Below the pieces are notes generated by a model. The model searched no databases, was not told the DNA's origin, and was given only the letters and a program-made list of their open reading frames with translations. The translations under genes were made by a program, and so were the position numbers. Shown in pieces: positions 15,534 through 22,081 of a DNA stretch of 22,124 nt. Location: contig DAOKYY010000061.1 of the NCBI GenBank assembly GCA_035325905.1, positions 1 through 22,124 on the forward strand. Reading direction: 5' to 3'. Each line of letters begins with the position of its first letter. Position 1 is the stretch's first letter. Origin of the DNA: DYGX01 sp035325905. GTDB taxonomy: Bacteria; Chloroflexota; Anaerolineae; Aggregatilineales; Aggregatilineaceae.

Positions 15534-16355
15534 TTGTCTGACCAGCCTCGGCCGGTTTCACCCGACCTGTACACCGAGGAATATTTCCTCACCGCCTGCG
15601 AGGGCTACGAGGACTTTTTGCAGAGCGACGGCGAGAACCTCTCGCGGCGGCTGAAAGCGGCGTTCGCGCTGGCGGCGGTCGAGCCGGGGATGGCGGTGCT
15701 GGACGTGGCGTGCGGGCGCGGCGAGATCGTGCGCCACTGCGCGCGGTTGGGCGCGCACGCCTATGGCTTCGACTATGCCCACGCCGCGATCCGGCTGACG
15801 CGCGCGCTGCTTGAGCGCGAGCAGGGCGATCTGCCGGGCAGCGCGGGCGTGGCTCAGGCGGACGCCAAGCGTTTTCCCTTCCCGGCGCGCCGGTTTGACC
15901 GCGTGCTGATGTTCGACATCGTGGAGCACCTGCACCCCTGGGAGCTGCACACCGCGCTGCAAGAAGCGCGCCGCGTGATGAAGGATGACGGGCGGCTGAT
16001 TGTTCATACCGCGCCAAATATCTGGTACGATCGCTATGCCTATCCGGTCGTGCGCCGGGTGCGGACGCTGATGGGCCAGGGGGCGGCCTATCCCGCCAAC
16101 CCGCGCCAGTTCCTGGTCGAGCACAATCAGGACGTGCACGTCAACGAGCAGTCGATGCTCAGCCTGAAGCGGGCATTGCGCCGGGCCGGGTTCGAGGCGC
16201 ATGTCTGGCTGGATTCGCCGCCGCAGAGCCGCCGCGAGAATATCGTGCTCGACACGCTGCGCGCGGCGTTGTTTCGCTGGCCGCCGTTCCGCTGGTTTTT
16301 TGAGCGCGAAGTCTTCGCGGTTGCGGAGAAGCGAGAAGAAGCGGTTAGCGATTAG
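15534..16355 (+). CDS. Class I SAM-dependent methyltransferase
   Basis: 273 residues. The SAM-binding motif I is VLDVACGRGE (55-64), the acidic end of strand 2 is GFDYA (78-82), motif II/III is FDRVLMFDIVEHLHPWE, and GRLIVHTAPN is the next strand, typical of the UbiE/BioC-like Methyltransf_11 group. The remainder (about 165-265) is a family-specific region rich in Arg and Trp. The substrate is not readable. Its position after murJ hints at an envelope glycan or lipid but does not prove it. It starts at TTG 15534, which has GAGGGAA at 15522-15528 spaced by 5 nt; there is no ATG before the homology. Its last codons (AVSD and the TAG stop) are written in the heptad repeat that continues downstream. 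Confidence 0.8.
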   Translation: MSDQPRPVSPDLYTEEYFLTACEGYEDFLQSDGENLSRRLKAAFALAAVEPGMAVLDVACGRGEIVRHCARLGAHAYGFDYAHAAIRLTRALLEREQGDLPGSAGVAQADAKRFPFPARRFDRVLMFDIVEHLHPWELHTALQEARRVMKDDGRLIVHTAPNIWYDRYAYPVVRRVRTLMGQGAAYPANPRQFLVEHNQDVHVNEQSMLSLKRALRRAGFEAHVWLDSPPQSRRENIVLDTLRAALFRWPPFRWFFEREVFAVAEKREEAVSD

Positions 16356-16382
16356 CAGTTAGCGGTGAGCTAAGAGCTAAAA
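16341..16382 (+). repeat. Heptad array, six 7-bp units beginning GC
   Basis: In exact 7-bp register the units are GCGGTTA, GCGATTA, GCAGTTA, GCGGTGA, GCTAAGA and GCTAAAA. The TAG in the second and third units ends the methyltransferase gene. The array is matched by an opposite-orientation array at 16703-16730; AGCGGTTAGC here and GCTAGCCGCT there are inverted with one mismatch. Confidence 0.75.
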
Positions 16383-16470
16383 TCGTGCGCTTACGGCAGA
16401 AGCGATCCCGCAGTGGCGAGCGGGTGATCAAACAGAGACAGAAAGAACGAGGGACAGCCAGGATGGTTAG

Positions 16471-16664
16471 GTGAACTATCGAAAGTCATTGGCGTATCGG
16501 CCCGGCGTGGGGAACCTCACCCCTCAATCCCCTCTCCGCCAGCGGAGAGGGGACTTCAAACCCGTTCCGGCGCTGCTTTTCTCCCCTCTCCAACATGGAG
16601 AGGGGCCGGGGGTGAGGTCAGCCTTGCGAAGCGCCGCATTCGCTAGATCATTTCGGAAGGTCAC
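16471..16664 (+). mobile_element. 194-bp MITE-like element with imperfect terminal inverted repeats
   Basis: The ends read GTGAACTATCGAAAG and, inverted, GTGACCTTCCGAAAT; 16 of the outer 24 positions agree. The element is flanked by TTAG on both sides (16467-16470 and 16665-16668), a 4-bp target duplication of the YTAR type known for IS5-group insertions. It has no coding capacity. Inside are a CCTCACCCC/GGGGTGAGG pair (16515-16523, 16609-16617) enclosing two hairpins: a perfect 12-bp stem at 16528-16553 and a 9-bp stem at 16583-16605. Their arms share CCCCTCTCC, so alternative pairing is possible. Copies of its ends, in the other orientation, form both edges of the window. Confidence 0.8.
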
Positions 16665-16702
16665 TTAGGTTGAACCGGTTATGCCTTTTGTTTTGGCGAA
16701 CT

Positions 16703-16730
16703 GCTTATCGCTAGCCGCTGATTGCTGGGT
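16703..16730 (-). repeat. Heptad array in reverse orientation
   Basis: GCTTATC, GCTAGCC, GCTGATT and GCTGGGT follow each other in strict 7-bp register. Read on the other strand these resemble the forward heptads at 16341-16382 and 21933-21967. The array ends 6 bp before the sortase ATG. Confidence 0.65.
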
Positions 16731-16736
16731 TCTCAT

Positions 16737-17834
16737 ATGCGCGACAAACGCCCTGTAGACGAACTGTCGATTGAGGAACTGGAGCGTATCCTCGCCATCC
16801 GCAAGCGCGAGGCGCGGCGCGAGCGCCTGCGCCGCTACGATGATCGCGGACGCCGCCTGCCCGCGCTGTTGGAAGACGCGCCGTCTGCCGAGCCGCCGCT
16901 CGCGCCGCAGCAGCACGAGGCCGCAGCAGCTGTTCCCTCGCCGGAGCCGCCTGCGACCTACGACCTGACCGGCGAGCTGCCGCGCTTCGAGGACGAGGAA
17001 ATCGAGAACGCGCCGCCTCCGGGTCGCAAAGCCGCGCCGCCCGCGCCGCCTCCGCCCGGCGAAGCGCGCCGCCCGCGCGTGCGCAGCGCCTGGGACAAGC
17101 TGCTGCTCGGCATCGAGGTCGTCGGCGTGATCGGGATCATCGCGATCCTGGCGCGCGGGGGGTACCTGATCGCGACCGAAAGCGACAAGATCGACGCGCT
17201 AGAGCAAAAGTCCGCCGAGATACAGCGCGAAGCCGACGCGCTGCGCGCCACATCCACGCCGCGCCCGGAGCTGACGATCAACCTGGCCGATTATGTGCTG
17301 CCCGGCGGCCACTATTCACCCACCGACTCGTCGCGCGCCGGAGAGTTCAACTTCGACGAACTACCGGCCAGCATCCGCCCGGCGGCTCAGTCGCTGCTGA
17401 GCGCGCCGCGCGCCGCGCTGCCAACACCACAGCCGACCAGCCCGACGCGGATTGTCATCCCGGCGATCAACGTGGACGCCGCGATCTATGGCGGCGACGA
17501 CTGGTTCGCGCTGCAAAAAGGCGTCGGGCACTATCTCAATAGCGCCAACCCCGGCGAGAACGGCAACATGGTTCTGACCGCGCACAACGACGTGTACGGC
17601 GAGATTTTCCGCTACCTGGAAGACCTGGAGCCGGGCGACGAAGTCCGGGTTCAAGCCGACAGCGGCAAGTGGTATACTTACCGCGTGCGCGAGACGCATG
17701 TGGTCTGGCCGTCGGAAACCTGGGTGCTGGCCCACCAGAACGCAGCGACCGCGACGCTGATCACCTGCCACCCGTATAGGGTCGATAACCAGCGGCTGGT
17801 CGTCTTCGCGGACCTGGTGGGCGAATCGTTCTGA
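16737..17834 (+). CDS. Membrane-anchored class D/E-like sortase
   Basis: 365 residues. The N-terminal 116 residues are charged then proline-rich and have no signal peptide, so probably cytoplasmic. A membrane helix spans about 121-146, followed by a short coiled coil (149-171). The sortase fold occupies about 236-362: TRIVIPAINVDAAIY, then H283 in LTAHNDVYGEIFRYLEDL, C344 in TLITCHPY and R353 in NQRLVV, the full His-Cys-Arg triad. Sortases attach secreted proteins to the cell wall or polymerise pilins. The long cytoplasmic extension is unusual but recurs, as far as I recall, in Chloroflexota. ATG at 16737 has no good ribosome binding site; a TTG at 16722 in frame is an alternative. No LPxTG-type substrate gene is visible in the window. 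Confidence 0.87.
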   Translation: MRDKRPVDELSIEELERILAIRKREARRERLRRYDDRGRRLPALLEDAPSAEPPLAPQQHEAAAAVPSPEPPATYDLTGELPRFEDEEIENAPPPGRKAAPPAPPPPGEARRPRVRSAWDKLLLGIEVVGVIGIIAILARGGYLIATESDKIDALEQKSAEIQREADALRATSTPRPELTINLADYVLPGGHYSPTDSSRAGEFNFDELPASIRPAAQSLLSAPRAALPTPQPTSPTRIVIPAINVDAAIYGGDDWFALQKGVGHYLNSANPGENGNMVLTAHNDVYGEIFRYLEDLEPGDEVRVQADSGKWYTYRVRETHVVWPSETWVLAHQNAATATLITCHPYRVDNQRLVVFADLVGESF

Positions 17835-17888
17835 GCGGCGCCTGAAGCTCGACTTTTCGCGTGTGATACGAGGAGCAAACTCGCTGTT

Positions 17889-18191
17889 ATGGCAAAAAAG
17901 AAGCGTAACCCGAATGTCTCGCAGGAAACCCTGGCCCGCGCCCGGCGCGAGCTTTATGGCACCACCGGCCCGGTGACGGCCCGCCGCGTGACTCCGCCCC
18001 CTGCCGCGACGCCTGGTGCGACGCCCGCCGAACCGGCGGCGCCGCGTCCCGCCGTCAAGTACGAGCGCCCTGCCGCCGCTCCGGTGGACCTGCACACGCA
18101 ATACGCCTATGTCGTGCGCGACCTGCGCAACATGGGCACGCTCGCCGCGATTTTCATGACGGTGCTGGTGATCCTGTCATTCGTGATCTGA
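17889..18191 (+). CDS. Small tail-anchored membrane protein, function unknown
   Basis: 100 residues. It begins with a basic stretch (MAKKKRNPNVS), has an Ala/Pro-rich middle (residues 34-66), and ends in one membrane helix at about 83-100 with only one or two residues after it, so it looks tail-anchored with its bulk in the cytoplasm. ATG at 17889 follows GAGGAG at 17870-17875, a somewhat long 13-nt spacing. It lies 54 bp after the sortase on the same strand and probably shares its transcript. I do not recognise a family. A role as a sortase-complex or envelope accessory protein would be a guess. Confidence 0.7.
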   Translation: MAKKKRNPNVSQETLARARRELYGTTGPVTARRVTPPPAATPGATPAEPAAPRPAVKYERPAAAPVDLHTQYAYVVRDLRNMGTLAAIFMTVLVILSFVI

Positions 18192-18275
18192 GCCAAAAGC
18201 AGCGGAAAAGCAGCGACAGCCGTTAGCTGTTCTTTGCTGTTTTTGGCTGTCTTTAGCTGTTCTTCGCCGTCTTGT
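18191..18275. repeat. ACAGC/AAA-type repeat and bidirectional terminator-like hairpin
   Basis: AGCCAAAAGCAGC at 18191-18203 pairs with GCTGTTTTTGGCT at 18236-18248 (12 of 13, with one G-U). Inside, ACAGC at 18216-18220 pairs with GCTGT at 18226-18230. The array continues into the coding end of the sensor kinase, whose final residues (KTAKNS) and TAA stop are written in it. It starts with the last base of the small membrane protein's stop codon. It separates two convergent genes. Confidence 0.65.
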
Positions 18276-20079
18276 CTCGGGCGCGGCGCCCACGCAGCTC
18301 CAGCGCCGCCGCCGGGGACGATCCGTTTGAGGCGTCCGGGCGGATCGGAAGCGCGATCGTGATCTTGGTCCCCCGGCCCGGCGCGCTCTGGATGCGGAGC
18401 GTGCCCTCGATCAGCTCGGCGCGCTCGCGCATGTTGACCAGCCCCAGGCTGCCGCGCCGGTCGTAGCCTGCCGTCACCTCGTCCACGTCGAAGCCGACGC
18501 CGTGATCCTCCACCTCGATCACCACGAATGACTCGCGCTTGCCGAGGCGCACGATGATCTCCTGCGCCTGCGCGTGCTTGCGGGCGTTGTTGACCGCCTC
18601 TTCGACGATGTAGAACAGCACGCCCTGCGCGTGCGTGTCGAGATACAGCTCGACATCCGGCTGCGCCTGGAGCGCGACCTCTACCCCGTGCGTATCGCGC
18701 ATCTTCTCGGCAAGCTGGCCCAGCGCCGCGACCAGCCCTTGCGATTCGAGCACGAGCGGGCGCAGCGTAAACAGCATATGGCGGATCTCTTTGGTCGTGC
18801 GCCGCGCCAGTTCCTCGACCTTCCACAACTCCTCGACCGCCTGTTGCGGCTGGCGCTCGATCAGGCGGCGGATGTAGTTGACGCGCATCGCGATCGCGGC
18901 CACGCTTTGCGTCGGGCCGTCGTGCAGATCGCGCGAGAGCTTCTTGCGGGCGTCTTCCTCGACCTCGACGATCTTCTCTTTCTCGTCCAGCAGCGTCTGG
19001 TACAGCACGGCGTTTTGCAGCGCCAGCGTCGCCTGCGTGCCGATTGCGTTGAGCAGCTCGGCGTGCTCGTCGGAGAAGGCGTTGGGCTTGTCGCAGCCGA
19101 ACACCAGCGCGCCGTAGTGCTCAAAGCCGGAGCGCAGGGGGATGACCAGCAGCGATTTCGCGTCGTGGAACCCGACGAAGTAGCGCAGCTCCGGGTCGCG
19201 CAGCGCGTCCCCGGCGAAGACCGGCTCCGCCTGCTTGAGCGCCAGCCCCAGGATGCCCCGGCTGCCGGTGATCTCGACCTGCTCATCGGCGCGCGTCAGG
19301 TAGCGCGACGACACCACGCGCAGCTTATCCTCATGGCCCTGAAACAGCAACGCCGCGCTGACGACACGCGTCTGAGGGCCGGCTTCGTTGAGCAGCAGCG
19401 CGCCGGTATCCTGCGCGGCTTCGAGCACGCGGCGATAATCGAGCGAGGCGCTGAGCGTGTTCGCCATCTCGTAGATCGCGCGCGTGCGCTCGCGGGTGGT
19501 ACGCAGGCGCATCGCCTCGCTTTCGAGGTGGTCCAGCGCCCGGTTGCGCCACGTCCAGCCGCCGGAGCGCAGCACCGCGCCCAGCACGCCGAGGATTGCG
19601 AGGAAGATCAGGCTCAGGCCGAGCGCCGAGGATCGCGCGGCGGGGAGCGCGGGGAGCCGGTCGGCTGCGACCAGCGTCGCGACGACCAGCAGCCCCAGCG
19701 TCACGACGATCCCGGCCCAGCGAAAGCGGAACGCCGCGTCGAACATCGCCAGCGTGCCGAGCAGCACCAGCGGCAGCGCCACACCGCCGTAGACCCACAA
19801 AAACAGCCCGGCCAGCGCGCTGTCGAAGGCGAGGTCCAGCCCGCCGAGCACGCGATCATTCAGCCGAGGAGCCAGCGCCAGCGCGCCGAGCGTCAGGTTT
19901 CCTACGGCGGCGATTGCCAGCGCCATCAACAGCCGCTCCTGGTCGATTTGAACGCCGTCCAGCAGCGCCGGATCGGCCAGCGCCAGCGCGGCCACGCCGG
20001 CAATAAACAGCCAGCGCAGCCAGAACAGCGCGCGATCCAGAGGGTGCGGCGCGTGCGCCGAAGCGACCGGTCGATTCAA
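18253..20079 (-). CDS. GAF-domain sensor histidine kinase (NarL/DegS type)
   Basis: 608 residues with the chosen start. About six hydrophobic helices fill residues 17-170. A GAF domain lies at about 200-360. The HisKA_3 dimerisation helix carries the phosphoacceptor H386 in LSRDLHDGPTQSVAAIAMR. The HATPase domain (about 482-580) shows the N box EEAVNNARKHA, G1 EVEDHGVGFD and G2 GSLGLVNMRERAELIEG. It would sense a membrane or cytosolic signal and phosphorylate a LuxR/NarL-type regulator, but none is adjacent. An ATG at 20157 is in frame, but that start would place coding sequence across the tRNA terminator (20096-20133). The TTG at 20079, preceded by GGGG at 7-11 nt, avoids this. No promoter is seen between terminator and start, so read-through from the tRNA promoter is possible. 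Confidence 0.83.
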   Translation of the reverse strand: MNRPVASAHAPHPLDRALFWLRWLFIAGVAALALADPALLDGVQIDQERLLMALAIAAVGNLTLGALALAPRLNDRVLGGLDLAFDSALAGLFLWVYGGVALPLVLLGTLAMFDAAFRFRWAGIVVTLGLLVVATLVAADRLPALPAARSSALGLSLIFLAILGVLGAVLRSGGWTWRNRALDHLESEAMRLRTTRERTRAIYEMANTLSASLDYRRVLEAAQDTGALLLNEAGPQTRVVSAALLFQGHEDKLRVVSSRYLTRADEQVEITGSRGILGLALKQAEPVFAGDALRDPELRYFVGFHDAKSLLVIPLRSGFEHYGALVFGCDKPNAFSDEHAELLNAIGTQATLALQNAVLYQTLLDEKEKIVEVEEDARKKLSRDLHDGPTQSVAAIAMRVNYIRRLIERQPQQAVEELWKVEELARRTTKEIRHMLFTLRPLVLESQGLVAALGQLAEKMRDTHGVEVALQAQPDVELYLDTHAQGVLFYIVEEAVNNARKHAQAQEIIVRLGKRESFVVIEVEDHGVGFDVDEVTAGYDRRGSLGLVNMRERAELIEGTLRIQSAPGRGTKITIALPIRPDASNGSSPAAALELRGRRARDKTAKNS

Positions 20080-20095
20080 CGGACTACCCCGAAAC

Positions 20096-20133
20096 AAAAA
20101 ATGCCGCAGCGACGGTTGGCGCACCTGCGGCAT
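20096..20133 (-). terminator. Rho-independent terminator of tRNA-Val
   Basis: On the minus strand ATGCCGCAG (20133-20125) pairs perfectly with CTGCGGCAT (20109-20101) around a 15-nt loop and is followed at once by five further T. It lies 31 bp past the tRNA 3' end and ends 16 bp before the TTG start of the sensor kinase. Confidence 0.85.
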
Positions 20134-20164
20134 CTTCATTTGAACGCGGTCTTGCACGCGGTGA

Positions 20165-20238
<74 letters not shown>

Positions 20239-20250
20239 GAAGATGCCCGC

Positions 20251-20279
20251 ATTATAGCATTGCCCTGCTCCCCTGACAA
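20251..20279 (-). promoter_or_regulatory. Strong sigma70-type promoter of tRNA-Val
   Basis: On the minus strand TTGTCA (20279-20274) and a perfect TATAAT (20256-20251) are separated by 17 bp. The -10 ends 12 bp before the mature tRNA 5' end, so the leader is very short. This is the best-formed promoter in the window and may also drive the kinase by read-through. Confidence 0.85.
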
Positions 20280-20417
20280 GGGCTGCCTGCGGCGGAACGG
20301 CCCCTACCTCCGCTTATTATAGCTGTATTCAGGCGGCGCAGTAAACCGCATCGGTCGCTAGGGGACACGGGGTGTGGTATCCTAGACCCACATCGGCGCG
20401 CGCAGGAGGGTACACAA

Positions 20418-20744
20418 GTGAATTTTCTCAAGCGGCTCTTTGGCGGCGGCAGTCGCGGCGGGGACCAGGACGCCCTGTACATCTACGTCCGGTCGGCGCG
20501 CACCGGCGAGGTGATCCGGGTTCGCATCCACCGCTATAACGATCTGTCGCAGAACGAAGAAGGTGAGGGCTACCACGTGCGCAAGGTCGTGGTGGGCGAG
20601 AAGAGCTTTGATCGCATCGAGGCGCATCTAAACTTCGACGCCAAGCGCCACCTGATCGGCGGCGATGTGACCGGCGGCGAGCTGGTCGACGAAGCGGCCT
20701 ACGAGGCGTATCTCGCCGGGCGCTCCGGCAGCGCCTCTTCCTAA
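20418..20744 (+). CDS. Small uncharacterised protein
   Basis: 108 residues, soluble and mostly beta-strand in appearance. It begins MNFLKRLFGGGSRGG, a basic hydrophobic head and glycine-rich hinge, followed by a compact region from about 20 to 95 with ALYIYVRSARTGEVIRVRI, GYHVRKVVVGEKSFDRIEAH and DAKRHLIGGDVTGGELV. The GTG start at 20418 has AGGAGGG at 20405-20411, 6 nt upstream, the strongest ribosome binding site in the window, so it should be well expressed. A weak -10 (TATCCT at 20378-20383) lies upstream. I do not recognise the family. The HAD-fold gene follows after 8 bp, so the two are likely translated from one transcript. Confidence 0.75.
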   Translation: MNFLKRLFGGGSRGGDQDALYIYVRSARTGEVIRVRIHRYNDLSQNEEGEGYHVRKVVVGEKSFDRIEAHLNFDAKRHLIGGDVTGGELVDEAAYEAYLAGRSGSASS

Positions 20745-20752
20745 CCTGCGCC

Positions 20753-21940
20753 TTGACCCACCCGACACTCTCCCTGTTGCTGTTCGACGTTGACGGCGTG
20801 CTGATCCACCCCGCCGGATACAAGGCGGCGATCCGCGCCACGGTCGGCCATTTCGCGGAGCAGATGGGGCTGCCGGACGCGCTGGCCGTCTACGCGCCCG
20901 ACGAGCACGAGATCGCGGTCTTCGAGGCGTGCGGCATCACCAACGAGTGGGACTCCGGCGCGATCTGCGCCGGTGCGCTGCTGGATGCAGCCCTGGAGGC
21001 GGACCCAGCCCTCGGCCGCCCCACGCTCGACGCGACGCTGGCGGCGATTCGGGCCGCGCGCCTGGCGCTCGACCGGCCGGATTACGCCGCGCTGGCGCGC
21101 AGCATCCCGCATGTCACCGCCGACCCCACGATTGTTCCCGCCGCGCGCTATCTGGAAATGCTAACCGGGCGCGGCGGCGATCACCTGCCCCTGTTCGCGG
21201 CGCTGCTCGGCGATGTCTACGGCCTGCGCGCGCCGACGACGCGCGTCTTTCAGGCTTACGTGCTCGGCAGCGCGCTCTACGCCTCGGTGTACGAGGAGCC
21301 TGCCCCGTTGGAGCACGAAGGCTGTATCGCCGCCTATGACGTCCCGCTGCTGTCGATCGACGCGCGGGATCGTTTGCAGGCATGGCGCGCGCAGCCAGGT
21401 CACGCCATGGTGATCTTCACGGCGCGGCCCAGCCTGCCGCCCGCTGGGGCAGCGCGCCCGCACGGCAACGGCTTTTCGCCGGAAGCCGAGCTGGCGCTGA
21501 AGCTGCTCGGCTTCGACGCGCCGATCCCGCTAATCGGCCAGGGGCGCGTCGGCTGGCTGGCGCGGCAGCGCGGGCGCAACACCGCCGACTACACCAAGCC
21601 CTCGCCGGTGCAGGCGCTGGCCGCGATCGGCGCGGGGGTCGCGGGCGACGAGTGCGCCGCGCTCCACGCCGCCGCGGCGCTGGTCGAGACGGGGCGGCTG
21701 GACGGGCCGCTCGCCGCGCTGCGCGACCGCACGCTGTCGCTCACTGTGTTTGAGGATGGGATCGGCGGCATCCGCGCTACGCTCGACGCCGCGCGCCTGC
21801 TGCAAGACGCCGGGGTGGATGTGAGCGCGCGTGCAATCGGCGTCTCGCCGCACCCGGACAAGCGCGCCGCGCTGGGCGCCGTGGCCGATCACGTTGTGGA
21901 CGACGTGAACGCCGGGCTGGCGCTGGTCTGGAGCGATTAG
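20753..21940 (+). CDS. HAD-superfamily hydrolase-like protein with a large insert
   Basis: 395 residues. The four HAD motifs are present: I, LLLFDVDGVLI with D12 and D14; II, MVIFTARPS with T223; III, DYTKPSP with K282; IV, VFEDGIGGIRA with D335. Between motifs I and II lies an insert of about 200 residues, much longer than the usual cap, so substrate selection is probably unusual. HAD enzymes of this type are mostly phosphatases, but no substrate can be inferred. There is no ATG before motif I; TTG at 20753, 8 bp after the stop of the preceding gene, is the likely start and has no Shine-Dalgarno, which suggests translational coupling. The final codons and TAG are part of a heptad repeat array. 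Confidence 0.7.
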   Translation: MTHPTLSLLLFDVDGVLIHPAGYKAAIRATVGHFAEQMGLPDALAVYAPDEHEIAVFEACGITNEWDSGAICAGALLDAALEADPALGRPTLDATLAAIRAARLALDRPDYAALARSIPHVTADPTIVPAARYLEMLTGRGGDHLPLFAALLGDVYGLRAPTTRVFQAYVLGSALYASVYEEPAPLEHEGCIAAYDVPLLSIDARDRLQAWRAQPGHAMVIFTARPSLPPAGAARPHGNGFSPEAELALKLLGFDAPIPLIGQGRVGWLARQRGRNTADYTKPSPVQALAAIGAGVAGDECAALHAAAALVETGRLDGPLAALRDRTLSLTVFEDGIGGIRATLDAARLLQDAGVDVSARAIGVSPHPDKRAALGAVADHVVDDVNAGLALVWSD

Positions 21941-21967
21941 CGGTTAGCTGTTCGCAGTTAGCGAGAG
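21933..21967 (+). repeat. Heptad array, five 7-bp units, overlapping the end of the HAD gene
   Basis: GCGATTA, GCGGTTA, GCTGTTC, GCAGTTA and GCGAGAG stand in exact 7-bp register. The HAD gene's last codons (S-D-stop) are in the first units, the same situation as at the methyltransferase 3' end. AGCGGTTAGC at 21939-21948 is perfectly inverted at 22061-22070. Confidence 0.75.
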
Positions 21968-22053
21968 CAGAGCAATCAGGTCCGGCCTGTGGCCGTAGCG
22001 CTTCCCTGTTGTTTGCCCCATCGATCCGAACCATGCGGTTCTTCGTGCTTTTC

Positions 22054-22081
22054 GCTCATTGCTAACCGCTGAGGGCTATGT
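22054..22081 (-). repeat. Heptad array in reverse orientation next to the element terminus
   Basis: GCTCATT, GCTAACC, GCTGAGG and GCTATGT run in strict 7-bp register and face the forward array at 21933-21967. The last unit runs into the first bases of the dispersed-element terminus. The 86 bp between the arrays hold no feature I can name. Confidence 0.65.

Larger units (their letters stand above)
16356..16736. other. 381-bp gene-free region holding nested repeats
   Basis: Between methyltransferase and sortase I find no gene. It contains the rest of a forward heptad array, 88 bp of unassigned sequence (with CCCGC/GCGGG at 16409-16427 as a small hairpin), the 194-bp MITE-like element at 16471-16664, a short spacer with the palindrome AACCGGTT, and a reversed heptad array at 16703-16730. 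The sortase promoter must lie here but no clear box pair is seen. Confidence 0.7.

Noticed and set aside
16341..16382. Heptad arrays considered as a CRISPR array or satellite
   Set aside because: Units are 7 bp with no spacers and only loosely conserved, so neither a CRISPR nor a uniform tandem satellite.
18191..18275. Peptide-like repeats (EEQLKTAKNSKEQL-type) readable through the ACAGC/AAA arrays
   Set aside because: The same kind of peptide is readable near 2060 as well, both outside real genes except for the last few kinase residues; they are translations of a DNA repeat and not a protein domain.
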